Origin: Rotaria macrura
Taxonomy: Eukaryota; Rotifera; Eurotatoria; Philodinida; Philodinidae
Length of the DNA: 64,000 nt
Direction of reading: 5' to 3'
Assembly (NCBI GenBank): GCA_900239685.1
Contig: OENT01000099.1
Location: forward strand, 1-64,000
Shown: piece by piece, positions 28,768 to 39,919 of the stretch
Numbering within the stretch: position 1 is the first letter of the stretch
Layout: every line of letters begins with the position of its first letter
Notes under the pieces: generated by a model
The model's database searches: none
Told to the model about the DNA's origin: nothing
The model's input: the letters and a program-made list of their open reading frames with translations, nothing else
Position numbers and translations under genes: made by a program

Positions 28768-30103
28768 ATCGGTTTTTACTTTTTCATGTTAGTTTTTTCT
28801 CTGTGAGTGTGGACTATTCACTCGAGAAAAAAAAACGTTCTACTTCTCTATTATCATCGACGTCACGCTAACAACTATAATTTCCTTGAATGATTATCTC
28901 AAACAAACCAACATGCACATTTTATTTGCATGTAGTCAACAGAACACTCCTTTAGCACACAAAAGAATATCAAGAAAAAAAAGCGAAAGAATTATATATT
29001 ACTTCTTTGTTAGCCATTGTCATGACCAGCACCAATAGAAAATACGTGATTCGACAGATACTTTTCAGCAATTGATCGTTGTTTCATTAATAATGAAACA
29101 TAGGTTGGGCCGGAGAAATTCTATTTGTTTGTATCATAAATTCAACTGTCTAAAAAAGAAAAACGAAATAGGTCAACGTATTCGCTAGAGAAAAAACATC
29201 GTCCATGTTTCTTATGAAATAACAAAAGAAAACGATAAAAAATACCAAACGCAATAATATTAGTTAATTACGACAGAATACTTATGACAGTAATAGATGA
29301 GGAAACACACTCCATGGTGTCTATTATTGAGAAAGCAAGACAACAACACATCGTTCTATGCTTGATGCAATGTTGCACTTCAATTATATTTTTTTCTTTC
29401 TCAATCAAAACACTAAAAAACGAAGAAATTATAAAAACAAGCGTGAATAAACGGTGTATTGGTAGTTTACATATTGTGAGATGAAAGTATCGGGGTCTTT
29501 CTATCCTCGGCAGATTCGAAAGAAAAACGAATGGTTTACATCAATCAAGCAATATGAATAGCTAATATGTAAAAACAATCCGTAAATTTTCTTTTCTTGG
29601 CCTTAGGCTATCTCCATTAAACAAATAGTTGAATAGAACATTAAAAAAAAATAGAGGAAACCTTGCACTTCACACTTGAAACATACCAAAAACATTTTTC
29701 TTTCAGTATTCGAAACGATATACATGTACAAATATATGTATCTATTCGATCTTTTTGTTTATTTCATTTACATGAAGCAAAGGAAGAAAAAAGCACAACC
29801 GTATTTTCACACTTAATGCCTTAGACTAGCTATTTTATCATAGCGAAGCAACAAGAAAAAAATAGACGCCATGATCGGTGTAGTTTTCTTTATCACAGGT
29901 GGCGCTAGGAATGGAATTATTAATGGTTGGATTAAGTCCTTTGTCTTTTTCTAATCAGCTGTTCAATCTTTGGAGATTTCTATTTGATCATTCACGTTCA
30001 AAACCGCTTGTGTTCTTGTTTTTACCTGAAAGCTAACACCTACATTTCGATAATGTCAATATTAAACATATCAATTAATTTCTTTCAATCGATTTCATTC
30101 TAG
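28768..30103. promoter_or_regulatory. Divergent intergenic region between TRPM and APC-like genes
   Basis: About 1.3 kb lies between divergent starts. The plus-strand gene's ATG follows TTTCATTCTAG directly, so a non-coding or very short first exon probably lies here. No armadillo-repeat coding sequence is visible on either strand. Otherwise it is AT-rich without recognisable elements. Confidence 0.4.
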
Positions 30104-31678
30104 ATGTCTGATGACAATGATGAACGACAACAAAATCTATCGAACATCAATTGTAATCATGAACATATTTCACCATTATCAAATCGTTTTCTAGTTGCAC
30201 ATTCATCACCAGTGCATGATACAACAACTGATGTCGTAACTCGTATACAAGATGATTCGTTTCAATCATCATCATCAACATCGAACTCTAAAAGTAGTTC
30301 AAGTACAACAAGTCGTTCATCTCGTCGTCAATATCTAATCATGCAACACCAGTCGGCTGTTAATTCGCCACTAATGTATTCTCGTTGCACTTCACTTGGT
30401 TCATTATCAAGTTATGATATACGATCATCATGTAATGATTCGTATACATCAGAATGTAGTTCAGTAAAACCTTCGGGTATAATATCACCAAGTGACATAC
30501 CTGATTCTCCACCGTGTGAACCAGAAATTCTCGAAGACGAACATGAACAAATCAAACCTAATAATCGTACATTAACAATGAATACAACATCAAGTCATAA
30601 TCGAACAACAATGATGGGTGAAACAGTTATTGAAAAAACCTTTATATTCAATCAACACGATTTAATTTTAAATGAAAATGAAAATCATGATAATGACAAT
30701 GATGTTAATGAGCATCTTGATGAAGTTATCGTTTATTCTTATGATACATTGAATATGAATGATAGTCCTATTCGTAAAACTTCATATGATAATGAAATTT
30801 TATTTGATGATGATAGTTTTCGTGTATTTAACAGTCATATTATTGATGAAAATGATTCATTTACCAATGAATCATCGTTTAATGCTCCTTTACACGAGAA
30901 TTTAAGTGTTATTACAGAAGAATCTTCGTTTGTTGAAGATGTTAATTCTAACGATGAAAATAGTAGTATTAAAATTCTATATGATCTCATTAAAAAACCA
31001 CATTGGACTAATAAAAATAACTTAGATGAACAAGTATTACTAACTAATTCATCGAGAAATCCGAATAGTTCATTTAGTAGTAGTCCAAGTAGTCTTAGTC
31101 TTAATAGTAATAGTAACAATCAAACAGATGATGAAGATGAATATGATCCTGAAAAAGGTCGACAATTAATACAACGTCTTATTGAAGAAACACTTGCTAG
31201 AAGGTAAATATCAAATACTAGGGAAAGTTGATTTTTACAATCTAACTCATTAACTTCTGTTCTTACGAAATATTAGATGTCTTCCAACTGATTTTCTTCA
31301 TCCAACATCATGTGTACTTTGTCCATCTAATACACCAATGACAATAGGAACACGAAGTATATCATCATCATCGTCAAGTTCAATATCTGTATCGACAAAA
31401 TCGTGTACATGTATAACGAACAAATCAACGAATACGTTTCAACCACCACAACGTAGTCAAAGTTCACCAGCTCGACCTTCGACGATTGTAATCGATGAAT
31501 CAACAACAACAAGACAAATCAACAAACAACAGAAAGTAATTCATTTAATAATGAAAATCTCTTTTCTTATAGATTACTCTTCTAGGAAACGATAGTACAA
31601 CATACTCGTTCATCATTTTTACGTCTTCGTCAAGCTCAACAAAATAAACGACTCTGTCAGCAAAATAAAAGATTCTAG
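30104..31678 (+). CDS. Ser-rich protein with APC-type beta-catenin-binding repeat
   Basis: Three exons: 30104-31204, 31276-31534 and about 31588-31678. They give about 480 residues, very rich in Ser, Asn, Asp and Thr and probably disordered. Residues 88-106 read SPLMYSRCTSLGSLSSYDI, followed at about 123-136 by PSGIISPSDIPDSP. This pair strongly matches one 20-residue beta-catenin-binding repeat of adenomatous polyposis coli (core F/Y-S-R-C-S/T-S) and its following SGIISPSDLPDSP stretch. Weaker acidic Ser-rich blocks at about 235-280 could be diverged further repeats. No armadillo repeats, coiled coil or Axin-binding SAMP motif are visible. Known APC proteins carry armadillo repeats upstream. 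The ATG sits immediately after an acceptor-like CTAG, so an upstream exon is likely. Either this is a short stand-alone APC-like scaffold, or the N-terminal half lies elsewhere or is misassembled. Predicted role: binding beta-catenin in the cytoplasm. Confidence 0.75.
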
Positions 31679-33056
31679 TAAGATATAATCAATGAGAAAT
31701 GAAAATCAGATAAACTATTACTTGATTTTTTACATGTCAATGTTTCTTGTTTTTCTTTTGTAACACGTCTGTAAATTGTGTATAGATTGTAATCATGGGT
31801 TCTATTTCTTTTCGTTTGGTGAATAATTTAAAACAATCAGATAAATCTTCATTTTTTTATTGAAAATGATTGATCGTGTTTAAGGATTTATGAATAAATA
31901 GAAGACTATACATCTTCATTACTTATTTTTATAAGACGACTGTCTACCTCAAGTTTGATATCATCATCATTATCATGTAAGAAATGAATGATTTATGTTC
32001 GACGCAAAAGTCTTGAGAAAAATGTCAAATTCTATTATAATCGTATATCTTCGACGTATGAAACAATCAAATAATTGCTTTTTAATAATAGACAGTGCAG
32101 CGTGTGCACAAAATTGACTCTACTTGAATCATTCTTTTAAAACAATATTAAGAAGAAAGAAAAGCTTTAGACGACTAATCTCTACTGAAAAAGTAGCTGT
32201 CAGCACAATCCCTATGGATTTAAAACATCAGAGGATCGTGATTGCTAATCACAGAAAAATTCTCTCTATTTTTGAACCTATTTCTTCGCTGTTTTATTCT
32301 TTAACTTTTCACATATGCAATAGAAAAGTAATCTGCATCTATATGCTAGAGTGACATGTTAATGACCTACAATTATTGTTTATCATATGTTTTGAAAAAC
32401 TGTTAATAATTAGTTCTCGTATATAGAATCTATTTTGCAAACGTCCATACAATACTTTTTCTCAATAGAAAGGAGTAAATATAGATGAATGCAGTACATC
32501 AAAAATATTTTCCAAAAACAAAATAAAATATTACTTTTTACGACATATTAACCATTATTTTCAAATATTTTGCATCGATTGACTAACTTCGTAAATGTTT
32601 GAAAGCAATACCGGATAATAGATTTTTTTAAAGAAACAGCTATATGCTCGTGCAAAGCTGTTATGATGCACTTAAAGTCAAATATATTGTCATAGAGAAT
32701 ATTTTTCACGCTACAAAAAATCAGCATAAAACACATTACTTTTTTTCTTCTTACTTGATAGCTAACCGACAATCAAAACTGCGCTTACTCTGCCATAGTC
32801 AAGCTACGATGCCTTGTTGAAAATGTTGAGTGTATTCTTTTTCTTACTTGTCGAATTCGAACGGCAAAGCTATGTCAATACATTGAGTATCATTATTGCT
32901 AATTAAAAAAGAAATCTATGGCTTTACGAGTCAACAATACCATATAACCATATTTCTCAAAATTTTTCGTCCTATTACATATCATTTGTAATGAACTTTT
33001 CTTGCGTGAACAATATTTTGATAATTTCAAATTTTATGAACAAACAAAACAAATCA
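31679..33056. other. Intergenic, no gene seen
   Basis: AT-rich sequence downstream of the APC-like gene. The frames at 32124-32354 and 32548-32772 have no family signature and no splice partners. Nothing recognisable. Confidence 0.5.
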
Positions 33057-33402
33057 GTGTGAAGCTAGCACGATGAAACAGAGATTCAACTATAAGTCTT
33101 CTCAGAAGTATTGCCGGCCCATAAAAACCAAACAATTCGATGTAGAATTTAATTCTAAATCAAATGGTGATATTTTTATTCCCCGACAATACTTAGGAAG
33201 AAATTTTACCTACACCTTTGATTTCTTCTAAATAGGGCAAGAAAAACCAGATAGAATTTTTTCAAAGTATTGTCGGAGAATAAAAGTATCACCATTTGAT
33301 CCAGAATTGAATTCTGCATCGAGTGGTCTGGTTTTTATGGGCCGGCAATACTTCTGAGAAGACTTATAGTTGAATCTCTGTTTCATCGTGCTAGCTTCAC
33401 AC
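33057..33402. mobile_element. Fold-back/MITE-like near-palindrome, 346 bp
   Basis: The element starts GTGTGAAGCTAGCACGATG and ends with its exact reverse complement. The outer 74 nt of each arm (33057-33130 and 33329-33402) are identical in inverted orientation. The next 80 nt or so of each arm are also inverted repeats, but only about 85% alike by eye (33131-33210 against 33249-33328). The loop is only about 40 nt. There is no coding potential. The size and terminal inverted repeats fit a non-autonomous DNA transposon or fold-back element. The flanks (AAATCA on the left, CGATAC on the right) show no clear target-site duplication, so family assignment is open. The transcript of either strand would fold into a long hairpin. 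Confidence 0.85.
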
Positions 33403-35680
33403 CGATACAAAACAATATGGGTTAACTTGATTTGTCTTCACATGCTAACATTTGACGATTCTCTGCCTTCAAATCATTCTATGGTAGCAAAATTTTTATA
33501 TGCATATGAGAGAAAAATAACGAGATTTCTGTATTATATTTATAAAAAGCAATATTCTATCTTGTTCTCTGGTATAGTTACAAAAAAACAATGAAAAAAA
33601 AACAAGAAACTCGAATTCATAGAAACTGAAATCACTAGACAAGAAGAAATACGACACATAGCTATATCTCTATCCTACCATAAATCGTAGTCATTGTTTT
33701 ATCTTGAATAACATTACTAATGTCTACGTTTTCGATTGTATGTTTTGATCAAACAATAGAAAATGAATGATCGAATAGAGATTCGTACCGAAACAAATCA
33801 ACGTCAATGAAACCCTTCTACTTGAACAAACAAAACATTTCAAAGTAGTTTCCAATTGATTGACAACAAAAAAACAACTTTTCGCTTTCAATAGTACCCG
33901 TCGTGGACAAAAAAAACATTATAAGCATAGCTTATTGTCGAAACGACCATTTTTATATGAATAAGTTGAAAAACTTATGCACTTCATTCAATGGCATTTA
34001 TGAATATGAATTATTTTGATGGAATAAGTTTTTATTTTTCCTTTCATCAAGTCTAATGTACAGTGCTGATGTTTACATCTAGACAGTCATATCTTACATT
34101 GAAATATAAAACGAGAATAGTTTTTATCTGATCGAGAATGTACCTTAGGAGATGAATTATATTGCATCCATAATTCATCAAATGCAAATAGAAATAGTCA
34201 AGATAAGTAATACGCGAATCACAATAGTTTTATCAACGTAGAAAAAGAGATAAATCTTATTGAAGTGCTATCGGTAACCTTGTTTTAATTTTTATTACAG
34301 TTTGTTGCTTGATTCAATGAATAGTTAATAACTACTAAATAAGAGAATCACACATTTGCCATAAAAGATTATGTAGGCTATAAAATTGAAAAGTGAAGTA
34401 TTTTTTAACGTAGTGCTGTTGATAAGAATCAGCTTAATACCTTTCTCTTTCTCAATTGTACCTCTAGGCTGAAGTTATTGACTTGATGAATTTTTATTTT
34501 CGGCAATGCACACAATCAAATGCCGATGCATCTCTATTTTATAGTAAATTACAATTACTGTATGCAGTAAAAAGACAAATATCTATTTCCTGAGATCCAA
34601 GAAAAAAATTCTTCAATCGAAGTTCTTTTTACTTGAATTCTTTCAAGTTAAAAATTTGGTACAACAAAAACCTGGGTGGATCAGTTGTGAAAAAATGATT
34701 AAATAATAAAACGTTAGATAATCTCTATTATAATCTTATAACTTGTTCATTTACAATTAAAATATATACACTAGTCATATTTTATTTTCTTAAGTTGTTG
34801 ATACAACTAGACTTTGCTTTTCACTGTAAATCCACTGACTCATAGCATCAGTATTATCACATTGATTTCTTGAAAAAAAATACAGATTAAATTCAATTAA
34901 ATTCTCACTGTAATTTCAATCTACTGAAGAACGAAAAAGAAATCAATGAAACTTTTACTTTACTTCTTCTTTCGTAAACTTATCTTCTTTATGATACAAG
35001 ATAATCGAGTAGATGTGTGCATTGATGTTCATGAAAACTCAGTTCCTTCAAAACCACTATTTATATCAGTCGAAGTCACTTTCAAAATGCTTCAGTTTTC
35101 GTACAATATGATTCAAGTGTTTAGCGTGTGGATGAGGATGTAAGTCGGCTATCCCTATTTCACGATTTGTCCTTGACGTGGTGCCGATGTTAACAGCAAC
35201 CAAGAGCATCATTTATGTTCCTCCCATTCAAGCACACTCAAGTCTTGAGTGTTTCTTGAATAAAAAAGCACCAGATAACACGATAAAAACTTTTAGATGT
35301 CATATTCTTACACATCTATCGTTGAAAATGAGTCAAGTCAAAATTTCATTGAATACAACACGTTCATATTCAATGTGCAATGACGACAGATAGTGGCAAA
35401 TCCTTGCTAGTAGTTGTTGTTTCTGTCACTCGCTATAGTGGTCTATTATTTATTTTTAGCTTGTAATTAAAAACATATTCATCAAATGCCCAATGTCTTT
35501 GGGAGACAAAAGTCTTTTGATTCTGGAGAACTGTTGTGCCATTAAATAAAAACTTGAAGAAAATGAAACAGCCGTCCTTGATAAAGAGGGTAGACTTTGA
35601 TGACATGTATGAATAAGTTAATGATGATAGAAATCTAACCGATACAGGGTATGATGCAAGCGCTATGCTTTTATTTAAAC
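33403..35680. other. Intergenic, no gene seen
   Basis: About 2.3 kb of AT-rich sequence. Open frames at 33370-33594, 34946-35143 and 35178-35393 are short and unrecognised. No strong repeat was found by eye. Confidence 0.45.
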
Positions 35681-36495
35681 CCGCCCCCCCCTCATAAGTC
35701 GATTTTCGTCAAAGAAAGTCCAAATCGGCTGAAATTTTGCGGATATGTTAGGACTGGAGCGGCTAGCCTACGATAAAAATTTCAGCCCGAAATATGCAAG
35801 TTTAAGGAAGTTATAAAGTGAACACTGGTTAAAAATGACCCATTTTCCATCCTAGTTATTTTGCCTTCAACTATGTTTTTTCGNNNNNNNNNNNNNNNNN
35901 NNNNNNNNNNNNNNNNNNNNNNNNNNNNNNNNNNNNNNNNNNNNNNNNNNNNNNNNNNNNNNNNNNNNNNNNNNNNNNNNNNNNNNNNNNNNNNNNNNNN
36001 NNNNNNNNNNNNNNNNNNNNNNNNNNNNNNNNNNNNNNNNNNNNNNNNNNNNNNNNNNNNNNNNNNNNNNNNNNNNNNNNNTTTCGAAAAAACATAGATG
36101 AAGGCAAAATAACTAGGATGGAAAATGGAAAAACATGATTTTGAGAGAAACATAAAAACATTTTTTCGAAAATTTTTTGCTGTATTTTTAAATTTTCTCA
36201 CTTTTCACGCGGTTTTCGAGGAAACTGACCTATCTCGTCCTACGTAACTTTGAATTCTGCACACGCTGAGCGCTTAATTAATCAGTAATTAGAGATCAAA
36301 GACCTAATTTTTAAAAAAATCGTTTTTGAAATAGAGGACCTCTCAAAGATCACTAAAAATTTCGGTCAAAAAATGGTCTTTGGAAAAAAAACTATAGTGA
36401 TTCTGAAAGAGCAGAACATGGGCTATTACCTCATGGTGTTATCTTAATTTTCATTTTCTTGACGAAAATCGACTTTTTTTGAGGGGGGGGGCTTA
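35681..36495. mobile_element. Inverted-repeat element interrupted by an assembly gap
   Basis: Outer ends are inverted copies. The left end is CCCGCCCCCCCCTCATAAGT then CGATTTTCGTCAA. The right end is TTGACGAAAATCGACTTTT then a long G run and GCTTAA. Inner arms directly beside the gap are also inverted copies: 35840-35883 and 36085-36128 match over 44 nt with a single difference. The parts between outer and inner arms do not match each other, so the element is an incomplete palindrome, or two related copies facing each other. No coding frame. A fold-back DNA element is the simplest reading. Confidence 0.65.
35884..36081. other. Assembly gap (198 N)
   Basis: A run of 198 N placed between two inverted arms that match almost perfectly. 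The true length and content are unknown. The open frames listed across it are artefacts of unknown bases. Confidence 0.99.
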
Positions 36496-37074
36496 ACGAA
36501 ACTACTACTGTTTCAGTCGCGCTCATCATGAAATTAATGAATTTCACTGCTTTTTAAACAGGTCTATTTCAAAGTTGATAGACATTCGAAAATAACGAAA
36601 CTCTAACTTTTCAAGGTTAAATGGAAAAGATTTGACATAAACTAGAGAGCATATTTATGTGGCCTTTACCAATATGGCACACACCTTTAATGTACGCCTC
36701 ATTCCATATAAAGAATCTAAAAACTGAAATTCAATAAAAATATTGGAGTCCGAAATGTCTCTTCCGAATTTTTATCGAGAAATTATTTTAATTTTCTTAC
36801 AGATTTTACTGTAACCTAAGATGTATTCACTCTTGTTTGATAGAGAATCGAACAACATTCAGACCGATGGTGTTTATTGATAATTTTTATAATAATTCAA
36901 TTTGTTTGATACTTTGATCTTTTCAATTATCTTTTTTTTGTGTTTGCGATAGTTATCCATCTCTTGAGAAGTTTATCACTGCGTTGCTCTAACTTTAATT
37001 TATTGAAATCAAAATGTGAGAAAGCGGCACGATGGGAATTTTACTAGTTCCTACAATGTGGAAAAAGTAGATCA

Positions 37075-37345
37075 TGGATCCACGAGGATCTACGGCGATC
37101 CATGGGTATTCATGTAGATCCATGAGAATCCACCAGGAGCCCTGGGTTTGAGGATCTGGTTTTTCCTCCTTTGGCCCGGGTGTAAATGGATCAAGAAATC
37201 TACATCCACACATCTGCCATATAATTGATCACAGGAACTCAAGGAGAAAATCAGATCCTCGAATCCAGAGCTCCTGGTGGATCTTCATGGATCCATACGA
37301 ATACCCATGGCTCCTCGTCGATCCAGGATCTGCTTTTCTCCCTCG
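37075..37345. repeat. GGATC-rich imperfect inverted repeat
   Basis: The left arm at about 37075-37190 and the right arm at about 37225-37345 are inverted copies with scattered differences. Shared blocks include CCATGGGTATTC, GATCCATGA, ATCCACCAGGAGC and GAGGATCTG. Within each arm GATCC or GGATC recurs every 10-20 nt, so the sequence also has an internal short-period repeat. It is clearly more GC-rich than its surroundings. No credible coding sequence: the frames on both strands are by-products of the symmetry. Confidence 0.75.
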
Positions 37346-37445
37346 AGTTAACTGGAACAGTGTGTAGAACTATGAACTATCGAGGCACGACGAACATACT
37401 ACTTTATTTCTGAATGGTATTTAATCATCGAAACTCTAGGGACGA

Positions 37446-37467
37446 GAAAAATCTAGTATTGTATAAA
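37446..37467 (+). repeat. Short direct repeat, copy 1
   Basis: A 22-nt word starting GAAAAATCTAGTATTG and ending TATAAA recurs exactly at 39898-39919. Similarity extends weakly some 18 nt upstream (TCGAAA...GG). It may mark ends or internal parts of one dispersed repeat family. Confidence 0.6.
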
Positions 37468-39773
37468 GTAGTTACATATAAACCTTTTGTGTCCTTGAAT
37501 ACATATCCACCTTCCATAAAATGAGAAAATTCACGATTATCTTTACATCGCTAGAAATAGCTTCGCTGAATCAATGTAGATCGTACCTTGAAAGAAAAAG
37601 CGATGTTCTGCAGAACCTTTTAGGGTTTTGCCATCGGGTAATAAACAGAAATCTCAGAAAAAGTTCTGACCATAAAAAGGTTTCGTGAAAATCTGACGAA
37701 ATCATATAGAATTTCTCGTAGGAAAATGGTTCACTGTCAAACAAAGGGTTTTACACATCCATTGTTGCTTGTCGAACAAAAATGGAATTTGGCACATGAG
37801 ATTATACTTGGAATTAAAATGACATGCCTGACATTGAATTTCCTTCTCACGATAAAATATCGCTCGAAAGCGTAACCCTGCGCTGCTTCGGTGTCTATTA
37901 TGTGACACATATATCAAGTCGCAAAAATTCTTCGACATTCTCGAACGAACCAGTGGAATACGAGTCATGAAAATAGCCAATGACATTCGATACAGAATGT
38001 CGAAACCCGACGAAGTCATTCAAATACTTCGGATACAATCAACCTAAACAGAGAAATGAATCAACCAGTTGATTTTATAAAGAATATGAGATGACTTTCA
38101 TGAATGCTGATGATCAACGGAAAATAATAAACAATAACGTAGTTGTTTTTTATTATTCAATGGCACATGCTTTTCGTTGACGATATCAGAAGATGAATCA
38201 GAACAAGAGCGGATATAGTATTGAGATTATATTTCCGAAAGATGATACTGGATACTTAATGAATATGTATGAACCCTGAATGAAATGCCGACTATTGTCA
38301 ATATAAAATGATACTTGTTGTTTTAGGTGTTTTGTATGTTGCAAACGTTGAGATGAAATTTAATGTTTGGATACTATTGCATTTTAGAATGAAAACGATG
38401 AAGTCTGAAAATAGCGGTGTATAGTTTTCTTTTTTTTTCTATTTTTATTCTCGATCCTGAAAGGATTAGTACAGGAATAAGAAATTTGGCAATTTGTCTC
38501 ATAGGTGGACCGAAACGAATGGAAATCGAATTTTTCGATGTATAATTCCATAAAGGTAATTACAGGTGGGGGACTTTGAGAATCCGAGCTCTGTTTTTCG
38601 GAAAATTCGATTTCTATTTGTTGCTGATTGCGGCAATAGTATTTTGAGAAAAGACAAGCTCAGAATAACGATTTCCGCCTCAAATTATCAGCAAGAAGCC
38701 ATTTTTGAACAATTTACAACAAGATAAGACTCTAGTTCAGAGTACTGCCAGCACATCAGCAATAGTCGTAGACTTTTCAATGCTGAAATATGATTTTTGT
38801 TTACAGAATTGTTGAATGCATTAGCAATTGAGTTTATAGATGGGAGCAATCTTCATTATTTTCTGACCACCTTTTCAATCGAGAGAACATTATTTTTCGA
38901 AGTTGGTGATTCTTTATAAAACATTGACGCATGTTTTCGAGATCGAGACAGTGGAATACTCAGATGAATAACTAAAATTCTTCAGCTCACTTTCTTTGGA
39001 CATTATAAAACTATTTTCTCGATAATGTCGAGCTTCATGAAATCTATTCATTGATTAAAAATGTGCCTCGAATGAAGAAGAAGATCTAGCTAGCTCACGA
39101 ATTTCGAAAAGCTATCTATATAGTCGGATTTCTCGCTCCAAAGCTTGACGGAATACTCGAAGTACTCATATACTCGAGAAACCCTGTATTTGCACAGCTG
39201 TCTCGTTCCCACAAACATGGTTACGTATCGATATAATTTTAATGTAGACTTCCTTATATGGGCATTGTGAAATCATGTTTCCTCTTTAAAACCAATTTTA
39301 TGTTCATTCTTGAACAGTGAAAGCTGTTTCGAAGGAGACAGAGTTGTGTAAAGTCGAGTTATACCTGAACCTGAAATGCTATGGAATCCTATCAGTTGAA
39401 TTTTAACAAATAGAGAACTCTTCATGGTTCAACATTTTCCCCCAAACTCATTGGAAGGTGCTGTTATATTTCACAGAGCCACTCCATTTCAGTATCATAT
39501 ACGTCGGAATCGGAACTCGGACGGTTTAGAATTTTTCTTCAAAATCCCAAAGATTTTTAATTTGTAGGTCAAATGCTTTTTTTATTCAACGTCGTCGCAT
39601 AAAGCCATTGATGGTTTTTATTGTACCATACAGAACTAAACATGGCTAAGCAAATTCTTTTGAGCCAAAAAATAGTTCTATAAAACGTTTTTTTTTCAAA
39701 TTAAGAATCTTGTCGACGATAAACGCTTTCGAGGAACATATATCATTCAGAAATAAAATAGCGTGTTCGTCGT

Positions 39774-39852
39774 GCTTCAGCAACTCAATGGTTAGAGCAC
39801 TGGCCCGCTTAATCGTAGTTATCATGTCTTCGATTCGATTCCCGATTCAAGT
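39774..39852 (+). tRNA. tRNA-like sequence, probably a degenerate tRNA or tRNA-derived repeat head
   Basis: CAACTCAATGG at 39781-39791 resembles a tRNA A box, and GATTCGATTCC at 39832-39842 matches the B-box consensus in all but one base. The 7-nt ends (39774-39780 and 39846-39852) can form five of seven pairs, and the D arm three of four. The anticodon and T stems pair poorly. If the loop is CCGCTTA the anticodon would be GCT (Ser), and the long region before the T arm would suit a class II tRNA. It is unlikely to be a working tRNA. Its position just before direct-repeat copy 2 suggests a tRNA-derived element. Confidence 0.3.
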
Positions 39853-39897
39853 GTATATATTTTATTTTCTACTTGCGTATCGAAAGTGACAGGAAAT

Positions 39898-39919
39898 GAA
39901 AAATCTAGTATTGTATAAA
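39898..39919 (+). repeat. Short direct repeat, copy 2
   Basis: Exact second copy of the 22-nt word at 37446-37467, in the same orientation and 2,452 nt downstream, about 45 nt after the tRNA-like sequence. Confidence 0.6.

Noticed and set aside
30835-31119. Leu-rich minus-strand frame
   Set aside because: Antisense of the Ser/Asn-rich APC-like exon.
35782-36201. Open frames of 78-139 codons across the N run
   Set aside because: They consist mainly of unknown bases and are kept open only because N codons are not stops.
36995-37413. Two Pro/Trp/His-rich frames on opposite strands
   Set aside because: They arise from the GGATC-rich palindrome. The symmetry gives similar peptides on both strands, and there are no splice partners or domain.
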